A stretch of DNA of 64,000 bases. Origin: CANJIV01 sp046330225 (lineage in GTDB: Bacteria > Actinomycetota > Thermoleophilia > Solirubrobacterales > Solirubrobacteraceae). How positions within the stretch are numbered: the first letter of the stretch is position 1; each line of letters starts with the position of its first letter. Below are positions 40,084 through 47,789 of this stretch, in pieces. A program made the translations under genes and the position numbers. Location of the stretch: positions 1 through 64,000 of the forward strand of contig JAXLTD010000009.1 in assembly GCA_046330225.1 (NCBI GenBank). The letters run 5' to 3'. The notes below the pieces were generated by a model. It searched no databases, was not told the DNA's origin, and worked only from the letters and a program-made list of their open reading frames with translations.

Positions 40084-40494
40084 ATGCCCGACGCCCCCGC
40101 CTCCAATTCTGAGCGCCCGCGCAAGGCTTGGCACGACCTCGACGGCCCGCTCGGCATCGGGCTGCTGGGCGCCGTGCTCGTGGCGGCGATCGTCCTGTGG
40201 GCGACGTCGGCGTCCGGAAGCACCGACCTCAAGGGCGCCCCCGAGAAGCTCGTCGACGCGGCGTGCTTCCGGTCCGAGCCGGCAGAGGTCGTCGAGCTGC
40301 AACTGCGCGGCGGGGTGACCGGCGGCGACTCGCGGGTGTGGGCGGTCCGCTGCGAGGACGGCACCGGCGCGCGCGTCACGTCGTGGGGCGCGGTCGTGCC
40401 GCTCCGCGCCGGCGGAGACCTCGGCCGCAACGGCGGCCCAGACGGGCCGGACGGCATGTTCGGCCCGGGCGGCGGCTTCGGCGACCCGCGCTGA
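40084..40494 (+). CDS. Single-pass membrane protein of unknown function
   Basis: 136 residues. One hydrophobic helix (about 22-42, GPLGIGLLGAVLVAAIVLWA) follows a charged N-terminus. The outside part has two cysteines (ACFRSE and VRCEDG) that could form a disulfide, and ends in a Gly/Asp/Pro-rich tail. No recognised domain. Codon use is like its neighbours. It is convergent with the secreted protein gene, 8 bp apart, and divergent from the MBL hydrolase. Confidence 0.65.
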   Translation: MPDAPASNSERPRKAWHDLDGPLGIGLLGAVLVAAIVLWATSASGSTDLKGAPEKLVDAACFRSEPAEVVELQLRGGVTGGDSRVWAVRCEDGTGARVTSWGAVVPLRAGGDLGRNGGPDGPDGMFGPGGGFGDPR

Positions 40495-40502
40495 GCTGGC
40501 CT

Positions 40503-41570
40503 TCAGCCCCGCAGCACGACCCGCGCACGCGAGGTGCGGCCGCCGACCCGTGCTGACAGGACGGCCGGGACGGACCGCCGGCTGGCGAGCAGCCGGCGCC
40601 CTGCCGAGGTCAGCGTGACCTGCACCGGCCCTGCGGCCCCGGCCGCCAGGCGGACGCGGCCCGCGGCGAGCGTGACCGCGCGGCGTCCGGAGGAGCTGAG
40701 GATGCGAACGGCCGCCGTGCAGCCCGCCGGGGTGTTGCAGGCCAGCGAGAGCGTGGCGCGCCCGCCCGCCACCCGGCCAGCCGCGAGCGGCGCCAGCGCC
40801 GGGGAGCAGCGACCGGCGGCCTGCTTCGCCACGATGCTGTTCGCGCACAGCCGCAGGACGTCGGCGGCCAGGAGCGGGACCACGGCCCCCACCCCGGCGC
40901 CGTCGGCCCGCTCGTCCCCCGGCTTGACGTGCGGGAAGAAGGCCATCGCCCCGGGCAGCTGAACGTTGCCTGGCTGGCCGAGGTCCTGGGCGGGAACCGG
41001 GACGCCGGGCGCGAGGACGGTGATCCCGAGGTAGTCGACCGCCTCCCCGAAGTTCGCGATGAACTCGTTGCGGACCGGCAAGCGCACGTTGACCGCCGTG
41101 ACGGCATTCGGCGCAGGCGTGAACGGCGCACTGGCCCCGTCGAAAAAGCAGCACGCCGCGATGGCGCTCGGGCCGAGCCGCCCGGGCGTGGTGGTGCGCA
41201 GGGCCTTGAGGACCGTCACCTGCATCGGGCCGACGACCGGCCCGGCCTTCACGAACACCCGGGTCACGACGCTGCGGCCCGGCGGCGCCTGGGCGACCTC
41301 GGCCTGCCCAGCCAGGCTGCCGACGCCGAGATAGGTGCAGGTCGGCGCTCCGGCGAACGGCGCCCCGAGGAACAGCCGGCCGCCGAAGGCGTTGGTGGTG
41401 GGCAGCACCTCGCACCCGAACTGGCCGGTCGCCGGCCGGCGCAGGTCGGCACCGACGATCGCTGCGCCGGCCTCTGCGGCGGCCGCTCCGCTGACGGCCA
41501 CCGCGATCAGGCCGGCGACCCAAGCTCGTGCGGCGCGCGAGCGCGGTGTTGCCCGGATCCTTCCGATCAT
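40503..41570 (-). CDS. Secreted protein of unknown function with beta-rich C-terminus
   Basis: 355 residues. A signal peptide (RAARAWVAGLIAVAVSGAAAAEAGA) is clear. The middle reads like a beta-sandwich (LPVRNEFIANFGEAVDYLGITVLAPGV). The C-terminal 90 residues (VRILSSSGRRAVTLAAGRVRLAAG...VQVTLTSAGRRLL) resemble the Ig-like carbohydrate-surface repeats common in actinobacterial secreted proteins. Several cysteines fit an extracellular location. Function unknown. The start is ATG 41570. Confidence 0.7.
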   Translation of the reverse strand: MIGRIRATPRSRAARAWVAGLIAVAVSGAAAAEAGAAIVGADLRRPATGQFGCEVLPTTNAFGGRLFLGAPFAGAPTCTYLGVGSLAGQAEVAQAPPGRSVVTRVFVKAGPVVGPMQVTVLKALRTTTPGRLGPSAIAACCFFDGASAPFTPAPNAVTAVNVRLPVRNEFIANFGEAVDYLGITVLAPGVPVPAQDLGQPGNVQLPGAMAFFPHVKPGDERADGAGVGAVVPLLAADVLRLCANSIVAKQAAGRCSPALAPLAAGRVAGGRATLSLACNTPAGCTAAVRILSSSGRRAVTLAAGRVRLAAGAAGPVQVTLTSAGRRLLASRRSVPAVLSARVGGRTSRARVVLRG

Positions 41571-41637
41571 CAGCGGTCCGCGCCACCCTAGCGCCCCGGT
41601 GCGGAGCGCGCGACGGCTCCCGATGCGCCCGGGGCGA

Positions 41638-41710
41638 TGGGCCGGCCAGGATTCGAACCTGGGTCTGACGGGTTATGAGCCCGCGGCTCTAACCGCTGAG
41701 CTACCGGCCC
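41638..41710 (-). tRNA. tRNA with CAT anticodon (elongator Met, or Ile2)
   Basis: A complete cloverleaf of 73 nt: acceptor GGGCCGG with CCGGCCC, D-stem GCTC/GAGC, anticodon stem GCGGG/CCCGT around loop CTCATAA, and a TTCGAAT T-loop. The anticodon is CAT. The 1:72 pair is G-C and position 11:24 is C-G, unlike initiator tRNA, although the anticodon stem has the three G-C pairs typical of initiators. A lysidine-modified tRNA-Ile2 cannot be excluded. CCA is not encoded. Confidence 0.95.
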
Positions 41711-41736
41711 GGCCGTCATTCTGCCGGTCGCGGTGG

Positions 41737-43167
41737 TCAGGCGGGCGGCGCGCTCTCGCCGGCGACCGCCGCCGTCGGCGCGGCAGGGGCGTCCGGAGCC
41801 GCCGCCCCGGCGGGCCGGAGGCGCACCGTGAAGCGGGCCCCTTCGCCCGGACGGCTCTCCACGCCGACCGTCCCCCCCATCGCCTCCGTGAGCTGCTGCA
41901 CGATCGCCAGGCCCAGCCCGCTGCCGTCGGGTGACCCGAGCCCCTCCCGGCGGTGCAGGTGGAAGCGCTCGAACGCGTGCGGAAGGTCCTCGGGGGGAAT
42001 GCCGGGGCCGGTGTCCGACACGATGGCGACCGGCCCGGCGACCGACACCGTCACCCGCCCGCCCGCTGGCGTGACCCGCACCGCGTTCTCGACGAGGTTG
42101 GAAAGCACCTGGACGACTCGGTCGGAGTCGCCGAGCACGAGCGAGGGCTCCGCGGCGTCCACCGCGAGCGCGACGCTGCGCTCGCGCGCCAGCGGCGCCA
42201 GGCGCGCCTCGGTCTGGCGGGCGGCATCGCGGAGGTCAAGGGCCTCGGAGCGCACGCCGAGCACGCCCTGCTCCAGGCGGGCGAGCGCCAGCAGGTCATT
42301 GACCAGGCGTTCGAGCCGCTCTGCCTCCCGCCCGACGACGCCGGCGGCATCGACCGGCTCGACCGTGCCGTCCTCGATCCCCTCGGCGTAGCCGCGGATG
42401 GCGGTGAGCGGCGTGCGGAGCTCGTGCGAGACGGACAGGAGCACGGCCCGCTCGGCCTCACGGGCCTGGCCGAGCTGGGCGGCCATGTCGTTGAAGGCCG
42501 AGCTCACCGCCGCCAGCTCGGCGGTGCGCTCAGGCGGGAGCGGCTCCGGGTCGGTGCCGGACGCGAGCTGGCGGGCCGCGGCCGCGAGGCGGCGCAGCGG
42601 CGAGGACAGCCGCCGGGCGAGCCAGGCGGCCGTGATGGCCGCCAGCACGACGCCGAGCCCGGCGGCGATGAGCAGCGCCGCCAGGTAGCGGGAGTAATCC
42701 GAGGTCCCGATGTCCGGGCGGGTGAGCACGAGCACGCCCCTGGTCAGCGGGCGGGCGGCATAGAGCTCGGTGTGCCCGTGGTCCGACACGGTCCCGCTCG
42801 CGTTGCCGCCCGCCCGCAGCTTCGTGACCGCCTCGGCGCCGAGCAGCCGCGCCGCCGCCGTGAAGGTGAGCACCCGCGGCGCCGGGGCGTCGCCGCCGCG
42901 GCCGCCCCCGGGCCCCCCGGGGAAGCCGCCCGGGCGGCCGTCGTGATCGGGATCGAAGCCGGCGGGCGGGGGCACGGCTTGCCCGAGGCCGATGACCTCC
43001 AGGCGCTGGGCCGCGATGTCGGCCTGGCGCGAGAGGTCGCGCCGAACCGAGTCCTGGACGGCCGAGCGCGTGAGCCCGATCCCGAGGACGACCGACGCGC
43101 CGATGCACAGCAGCACCGCGCCGAGGATCGCCCAGAAGAGCGCCGAGCGCAGGCTCCGGCCGGGCAC
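41737..43167 (-). CDS. Sensor histidine kinase
   Basis: 476 residues. An N-terminal helix (SALFWAILGAVLLCIGASVVLGIG) and a second near 165-185 enclose a periplasmic sensor; HAMP (AWLARRLSSPLRRLAAAARQL) follows. The kinase has the H-box SVSHELRTPLTAIRGY, N-box SNLVENAVRV, G1 DTGPGIP and G2 GSGLGLAIV. The sensor holds an odd Gly/Pro/Asp-rich insert with FDPDHDGRPGGFPGGPGG; DPDHDG fits the Ca2+-binding DxDxDG pattern, so metal or cation sensing is possible. GTG 43167 lies one base after the response-regulator stop, so the pair is one operon. Confidence 0.93.
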   Translation of the reverse strand: MPGRSLRSALFWAILGAVLLCIGASVVLGIGLTRSAVQDSVRRDLSRQADIAAQRLEVIGLGQAVPPPAGFDPDHDGRPGGFPGGPGGGRGGDAPAPRVLTFTAAARLLGAEAVTKLRAGGNASGTVSDHGHTELYAARPLTRGVLVLTRPDIGTSDYSRYLAALLIAAGLGVVLAAITAAWLARRLSSPLRRLAAAARQLASGTDPEPLPPERTAELAAVSSAFNDMAAQLGQAREAERAVLLSVSHELRTPLTAIRGYAEGIEDGTVEPVDAAGVVGREAERLERLVNDLLALARLEQGVLGVRSEALDLRDAARQTEARLAPLARERSVALAVDAAEPSLVLGDSDRVVQVLSNLVENAVRVTPAGGRVTVSVAGPVAIVSDTGPGIPPEDLPHAFERFHLHRREGLGSPDGSGLGLAIVQQLTEAMGGTVGVESRPGEGARFTVRLRPAGAAAPDAPAAPTAAVAGESAPPA

Positions 43168-43168
43168 C

Positions 43169-43867
43169 TCAGACGACCGCCTTGTAGCCGATGCCCCGGA
43201 CCGTGGCGATGAGGCCCGGGCGGCCGAGCTTGCGCCGCAGCTGGGCCACGTGCACGTCGACGGTGCGGGTGCCGCCCGGGAAGTCGAAGCCCCACACGAG
43301 CTCGAGGAGGCGGTCGCGATCCAGGACCGCGTTCGGATGCTCCAGCAGCGTCGCGAGCAGGTCGAACTCGCGGCCGGTCAGGTCGACCGCTGCGTCGCCC
43401 ACGGTGACCTCCCGCGACACCCGGTTGACGGTGACGCCGGCACCGCTCACGACGTCGGCGCCGCCGCTGCCCGGCGCCCCGGCGGCGCCGCCGCGGCGCA
43501 GGATCGCCTTCACGCGGGCCAGGAGCTCACGGGGCGAGAACGGCTTGCCGACGTAGTCGTCGGCCCCGGCTTCGAGGCCGGCGACGCGGTCGATCTCGTC
43601 GTCGCGCGCGCTGAGAATGAGGATCGGCACCGAGGTCCGGGCGCGCAGCCGCCGGCAGACCTCGAGCCCGTCGATGCCGGGCAGGCCCACGTCGAGGATC
43701 ACGAGGCGGACGGGATGGCGGGCGATCTCCTCGAGAGCGGCCTCGCCGGAGCGGACCCAGACCGGCGTGTACCCGTCCCGCTCGAGGTAGGCGCCGACGA
43801 TGCCTGCGATGTTCTGCTCGTCCTCGACGAGCAGTACGTGGCCGTTCATCGCCGGGGACGATCCCAT
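43169..43867 (-). CDS. OmpR/PhoB-family response regulator
   Basis: 232 residues. The receiver has VEDE acidic residues, the phosphoacceptor in LVILDVGLPGIDG, SARDDEID and the lysine of YVGKPFSPRE. The C-terminal winged helix is OmpR-type: REFDLLATLLEHPNAVLDRDRLLELVW and RTVDVHVAQLRRKLG. Two ATGs are possible (43867 and 43849); the shorter form MNGHVLLVEDE is closer to the family N-terminus. It is cotranscribed with the kinase, and the 165-bp palindrome lies directly upstream. Confidence 0.93.
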   Translation of the reverse strand: MGSSPAMNGHVLLVEDEQNIAGIVGAYLERDGYTPVWVRSGEAALEEIARHPVRLVILDVGLPGIDGLEVCRRLRARTSVPILILSARDDEIDRVAGLEAGADDYVGKPFSPRELLARVKAILRRGGAAGAPGSGGADVVSGAGVTVNRVSREVTVGDAAVDLTGREFDLLATLLEHPNAVLDRDRLLELVWGFDFPGGTRTVDVHVAQLRRKLGRPGLIATVRGIGYKAVV

Positions 43868-43940
43868 ATGGGCCGGAACGGCCGGTGCGCCGCGCGAGCC
43901 GGTCCGGCACTCACGCGGCGCGTCCCGAGCCGTGGGCGTC

Positions 43941-44105
43941 CTTGTGGAGTGTCAGTCAAGGTTCGCCGGGTCGGGACGAGGCGAACGGCGTGGCTGGCCA
44001 GGCCGTGATCGCAGGCTGTGCTGGTGGCACAGCCAAGATCATGGCCGCCGCCAGGCGCGCCGAGCGTCCGCCCAACCCGGCGAACGTTGGCTGATGCTCC
44101 ACTAG
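43941..44105. repeat. 165-bp near-complete inverted repeat (hairpin element, MITE-like or structured RNA)
   Basis: The ends match over 35 bp with 6 differences: 43941 CTTGTGGAGTGTCAG... against the reverse of 44105. The match continues unevenly inward to a perfect central hairpin, GGCTGTGC-TGGTG-GCACAGCC. Most differences (four of those I could align) keep G-U pairing in a plus-strand RNA. The right end supplies the TAG stop of the secreted-protein gene. It lies upstream of the two-component operon and contains no ORF. Confidence 0.8.
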
Positions 44106-44680
44106 TACGGCTGGCCTGCCGGCCCGCCGGAGGGCGCGTAGCTCTGCTGCTGGTCGCCGCCCTGCTGGCCGCGCGGAGGCATCGGCGGGCGCTGGCCGCG
44201 CGCCGGCTCCACGTGGATCTCCTTCGCGGCGCCGTCGCCCTCGCGCCGCACCATGACCTTCGTGCCGGCCTTGAGGTCGGTCACCTTGGTCGTGGTCTGC
44301 TTCGCCCACGGCGGCCCGGACTCGACCTTTGTGTTCGAATCGACCGGGATCGTCACGTCCTGGCCGGAGGCCTCGGTGATCGTGATCGAATCCGCGGCGG
44401 TCGACTTGACCTTGCCCGTGTCGAGGCGAACCACCACGTCCTTGCCGTTGCGCCACAGGTGCAGCTCGGCGTAGGTGAGGTTGCGATCGAAGCCGCGCCC
44501 AGGACCGCCCGGGCCGCCGTGCCGGTCAAAGCCGCGGGGGCCCTGCTGGCCGGGCTGGCTCTGGCTGCCCTGCTTTCCGCTGGAGTCGGAACCGGAGTTG
44601 CTGGCCGCGAGCGCGATCCCGCCGGTGAGGAGCACCGGCGTGATGGTCGCCGCCATGATTCGCTGAGTGCGTGATGCCAT
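44102..44680 (-). CDS. Secreted protein with DUF5666-like domain
   Basis: 192 residues. A signal-peptide-like N-terminus (MAATITPVLLTGGIALAAS) is followed by a Gly/Gln-rich, low-complexity stretch. A beta-barrel-like core then runs VKSTAADSITITEASGQDVTIPVDSNTKVESG and TKVTDLKAGTKVMVRREGDG, the DUF5666 pattern. The tail is again Gly/Pro/Gln-rich. Function unknown; a good AGGAGG precedes the ATG by 8 nt. The stop codon TAG lies inside the right arm of the 165-bp hairpin element. It is transcribed toward the two-component operon. Confidence 0.75.
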   Translation of the reverse strand: MASRTQRIMAATITPVLLTGGIALAASNSGSDSSGKQGSQSQPGQQGPRGFDRHGGPGGPGRGFDRNLTYAELHLWRNGKDVVVRLDTGKVKSTAADSITITEASGQDVTIPVDSNTKVESGPPWAKQTTTKVTDLKAGTKVMVRREGDGAAKEIHVEPARGQRPPMPPRGQQGGDQQQSYAPSGGPAGQPY

Positions 44681-44789
44681 TGCGTTGCCTCCTGCTGAGG
44701 GTGGGGAGTGATCGGAAGGATCGGCGCCCGGCGTGCGGCAGGGGTGAGCAGAGCGTAATGGGCCTGTAAGCCCCCGCCGACCAGGCTGG

Positions 44790-44795
44790 TACGGT
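44790..44795 (+). promoter_or_regulatory. -10 box of a leaderless GNAT transcript
   Basis: TACGGT with a 7-nt spacer to ATG 44803. Confidence 0.55.
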
Positions 44796-44802
44796 CGCCG
44801 CG

Positions 44803-45432
44803 ATGGACTCTGGCGGCAGTCCTGCGCTCGATGTCGAGCGTCTCGTCCTCCCGATGCAGGGACGCCTGGCCCGGCTCGAGCCGCTCGCGGCGGGTCACGA
44901 GGACGCCCTGTACGCCGCCGCCCGGCATCGCGAGATCTGGGAGTGGTTCCCCCTCGATCCCGCGCCGGACCGAGACGCTTTCGCAGGCTGGTCGGCGCAG
45001 TGGCGCGAGGAGCTGGAGCGCCGCGAGGTCATTCGGTTCGCGACCCTCGACGCCCGCACCGGGGCCGCGATCGGGAGCACGAGCTACCTGAACCTCGAGC
45101 CCGGGAACTGCGGCGTGGAGATCGGCTGGACCTGGCTGGCGCCCACGGCGTGGGACACCGGGATCAACGCCGACGCCAAGCTCCTCATGCTCCGCCAGGC
45201 GTTCGCGGCAGGCGCGATCCGCGTCGCGCTGATGACGGATGAGCGCAACGCCCGCTCGCGCCGCGCGATCGCGGCGATCCCCGCCACGTTCGAAGGCGTC
45301 CTGCGCGACCACCGGATCCTGGCGTCAGGGCGGCGCCGCAGCAGCGCCGTGTACAGCGTGCTCGAGGCGGAGTGGCCGGACGTCGAGCCCGCGCTCGAGC
45401 GCCGCGTCGCCCGGCACGCCGGGCCGGCGTAG
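44803..45432 (+). CDS. GNAT-family N-acetyltransferase
   Basis: 209 residues of the RimJ/RimL-like GNAT group. RLARLEPLAAGHEDALYAAA at the start, then AAIGSTSYLNLEP, EIGWTWLAPTAWDTGINADAKLLMLRQAF (acetyl-CoA site region) and ALMTDERNARSRRAI. The acceptor may be a small molecule or a protein N-terminus; it cannot be told. It is leaderless by the promoter geometry and convergent with the lipoprotein gene, 24 bp apart. Confidence 0.87.
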   Translation: MDSGGSPALDVERLVLPMQGRLARLEPLAAGHEDALYAAARHREIWEWFPLDPAPDRDAFAGWSAQWREELERREVIRFATLDARTGAAIGSTSYLNLEPGNCGVEIGWTWLAPTAWDTGINADAKLLMLRQAFAAGAIRVALMTDERNARSRRAIAAIPATFEGVLRDHRILASGRRRSSAVYSVLEAEWPDVEPALERRVARHAGPA

Positions 45433-45456
45433 CCAGGGGCCCGGGCTCGCGCCCCG

Positions 45457-46446
45457 TCAGGTGCGGCCCGACGCCACGGTGGTGTCGACGAGCTGCTGGA
45501 CCTCGCGGGCCGAGGCTGCCCCTTCGAGGCGCGCCGCGACGACGCCCTTGCGGTTGATGCCGAAGATCCACGGCTCGGTCGGGAGCCCGAAGGCCTGCAC
45601 CTGGGGCCGGAAGCCCTTGCTGGCGTCGTTGCCGTTGTAGATCTCCATGTGGATGAAGGCGGCCTTGCCGGCGTTGGCAGCCTTCGTCTGCTCGGCGATG
45701 TCGACGATCGGACCGCACACGCGGCTCTGGCACAGCTGGGGAGTGGCGAACACCAGGATGATCGGCTTCTTGCCGTACGCGTCGGCGTAGTTGACGTCGT
45801 GCATCGTGTCCGGCGGCACGCGCGTGTCGATCTTTGCGAGATCGCCGCCGACCGACGCCGCGGTGGGCGTGGTGATCTTCGGCGCCTTCTGCCCGACCTG
45901 CGGCGGGCCGCCCACGCCGACCTGGATCTCGGTCGGCGGCGTCGCGACGAGGCGCCCGTCCAGCCGGGCGAGGGCGAAGACGACGCGCTTTCCTGCGCTC
46001 GGGAAGGGGGCCCGTCCCACGTAGACCGACTTCGCCGCCCCGGCGTCCTGCGCGCTGGTCTGGCTCACGAACTGCGGCTTGACCGCGAGGCTCTCGCTGC
46101 GCACCGGATACGGCCCGCGCACGTCGGAGCCATCCCGCGCCGCCGTGTAGAGCGCCACCTGCGCGCCCCCGATCTGCTTGCCAGCCCGGTCGAAGAGGCC
46201 GAACCCGAAGCGGTCGGCCTGGCGGGCGGGAAGCACGGCGACCGCAGGCGCGAGCTGCGGCCCCTGCGGCAGCCCGGCGACGAGCTGCGAGACCGTCTTG
46301 CCGGCGGGCTTGGGGAAGTCCTGGGGCTGGCTGGCCGGCGGCGCGGTCGTCGGGACCGTCGCGGAGTCCGAGGAGGACGAGCCGCAGCCGCCGGCGACGG
46401 CCGCGGCGGCGAGAACGGGCAGGCAGGCGAGAACGGCTCGGCGCAT
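45457..46446 (-). CDS. Lipoprotein with thioredoxin-like domain
   Basis: 329 residues. A type II signal peptide ends in the lipobox AVAGGC (MRRAVLACLPVLAAAAVAGGC), followed by a Ser-rich tether. A beta-rich middle region (about 40-200) precedes a thioredoxin-like C-terminal domain (VGGPPQVGQKAPKI... IILVFATPQLCQSRVCGPIVDIAEQ). The cysteine pair is C-x4-C, not CxxC, so reductase activity is doubtful. ATG 46446 is the start; the frame runs open upstream without coding character. TACAGT lies 11 nt upstream. Confidence 0.8.
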   Translation of the reverse strand: MRRAVLACLPVLAAAAVAGGCGSSSSDSATVPTTAPPASQPQDFPKPAGKTVSQLVAGLPQGPQLAPAVAVLPARQADRFGFGLFDRAGKQIGGAQVALYTAARDGSDVRGPYPVRSESLAVKPQFVSQTSAQDAGAAKSVYVGRAPFPSAGKRVVFALARLDGRLVATPPTEIQVGVGGPPQVGQKAPKITTPTAASVGGDLAKIDTRVPPDTMHDVNYADAYGKKPIILVFATPQLCQSRVCGPIVDIAEQTKAANAGKAAFIHMEIYNGNDASKGFRPQVQAFGLPTEPWIFGINRKGVVAARLEGAASAREVQQLVDTTVASGRT

Positions 46447-46585
46447 CGGCGACCGACACTGTAGGCGGTCGTCGGCCCCCGCTGCGCCGATCCGCGCCGG
46501 CGGCGGGCGGCGCGCCGGCAGCCCGCCGTGATTGGATAGCCGCGATCGTCGCCGGTGGCGGCGCCGAACGAGGAGGCAGCGGGAC

Positions 46586-47308
46586 ATGGCAGAGCGCGCA
46601 GCGATCGTGACCGGAGCGTCGAGCGGCATCGGCAAGGCCATCGCCGAGATGCTGGCGAGCGAGGGCTACGGCCTCACGATCGCCTCCCGGCGGGCGGACA
46701 GGATCGAGGCGGCCGCCGACGCGCTCCAAGCTGCCGGGGCCGAGGTCGAGCACCTGCCCGCGAACATGGCCTCCGAGGAGGACATCAAGGCCGTGGTCGA
46801 GCGCCATCGCGCCCGCTTCGGCCGGCTCGACGTCCTCGTCAACAACGCCGGCGTGGGGATGGGCGCGCCGGTCTCCGAGATCTCCACCAAGCGGCTCGAC
46901 GCGCAGCTCGACGTCAACATCCGGTCGATCGTCCTCTTCTACCGCGAGTGCGTCTCGATGCTGCGCGAGGCCGGCGCCGAGCACGGCCATGCGGTCGTGA
47001 TCAACACTGCCTCGGTCGCCGGAAAGCGCGGCCAGGGCTGGCTGTCGGTCTACAGCGCGACGAAGTTCGCCGTGGTCGGCTTCACCGAGGCGATGAACAA
47101 GGAGCTCTCGACCGAGGGCATCAAGTCCTGCGCGCTGTGCCCGGGCTTCGTGGACACGGCCATGACCGACTTCATCAAGGAGTCGGTGGAGCCCTCCTCG
47201 ATGATCCAGCCGTCCGACATCGCCGAGGCCGTCCGCTACGTCCTCAAGACCTCGCCGGGCTGCCTCATCCCCGAGATCGTCTTCAACCGCCCCGGCGAGA
47301 CCATCTGA
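46586..47308 (+). CDS. Short-chain dehydrogenase/reductase
   Basis: 240 residues, classical SDR. The cofactor motif is IVTGASSGIGKAIAEML. Then NNAGVG, catalytic Ser in NTASVAGKRG, and YSATKFAVVGF (YxxxK). The Arg-rich ASRRADRIEAAAD after the first beta-alpha suggests NADP(H) preference. Substrate unknown. ATG 46586 with AGGAGG 12 nt upstream is the start. The 3' end overlaps the convergent hypothetical gene by 73 bp. Confidence 0.9.
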   Translation: MAERAAIVTGASSGIGKAIAEMLASEGYGLTIASRRADRIEAAADALQAAGAEVEHLPANMASEEDIKAVVERHRARFGRLDVLVNNAGVGMGAPVSEISTKRLDAQLDVNIRSIVLFYRECVSMLREAGAEHGHAVVINTASVAGKRGQGWLSVYSATKFAVVGFTEAMNKELSTEGIKSCALCPGFVDTAMTDFIKESVEPSSMIQPSDIAEAVRYVLKTSPGCLIPEIVFNRPGETI

Positions 47309-47697
47309 CCGCCGGCCTCGAGGCGGGCCAGCGATCCGGCGGCGTCGGCCAGCATCGCGCGGTGCCCGGCGATGGCCGCGGCGAAGTCCGCATCGGCAGC
47401 CAGGCTCGCCTCGAGCTGGGCGGCCAGCACCCGGATCTCTCGGTCCGAAGCGCGCCGCGGGCGGGCCGCGCCGGTGAACCGGTCCCAGGCCTTGGCGAAG
47501 GCCAGGACGCTCGTGCGGCCGCCCCGGCGATGCGCCGCGAGCATCGGGCACACGCCGCCGCCGTGGCTGTAGGCGCCGGCGACGATCCGCTCCTCCTCGC
47601 GCAGCCCGGCCAGCATCGCCGCCCGGGTCGCGGGCGGCAGGCAGCGGACGGCCCGGCGCAGCTCCTCGGTGGCTCTCCTCGCGCGGCGGCGTCGCAT
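47236..47697 (-). CDS. Conserved small protein of unknown function
   Basis: 153 residues, basic N-terminus (MRRRRARRATEELRRAV). The core pattern LPPATRAAMLAGLREEERIVAGAYSHGGGVCPMLAAHRRGG and AFAKAWDRFTGAARPRRASDREIRVLAAQLEASL matches a family I recall from Solirubrobacterales-like genomes but cannot name. No catalytic motif is evident. ATG 47697 is chosen over a longer frame starting at 47757. It overlaps the end of the SDR gene by 73 bp on the other strand, which is unusual and makes the C-terminus less certain. Confidence 0.7.
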   Translation of the reverse strand: MRRRRARRATEELRRAVRCLPPATRAAMLAGLREEERIVAGAYSHGGGVCPMLAAHRRGGRTSVLAFAKAWDRFTGAARPRRASDREIRVLAAQLEASLAADADFAAAIAGHRAMLADAAGSLARLEAGGQMVSPGRLKTISGMRQPGEVLRT

Positions 47698-47789
47698 AGT
47701 GTTCGCGCCCCTCACCAGGCGCCGGCCGACCGTACGGCAGGCCGTCGCCGCCCACAAGCACCTCCCTGCGGCTGAAAGGAACCTTGCAG

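Noticed and set aside
41638..41710. Initiator tRNA
   Set aside because: Three G-C pairs flank the CTCATAA loop, but the 1:72 pair is a normal G-C and the D-stem 11:24 is C-G, both elongator features.
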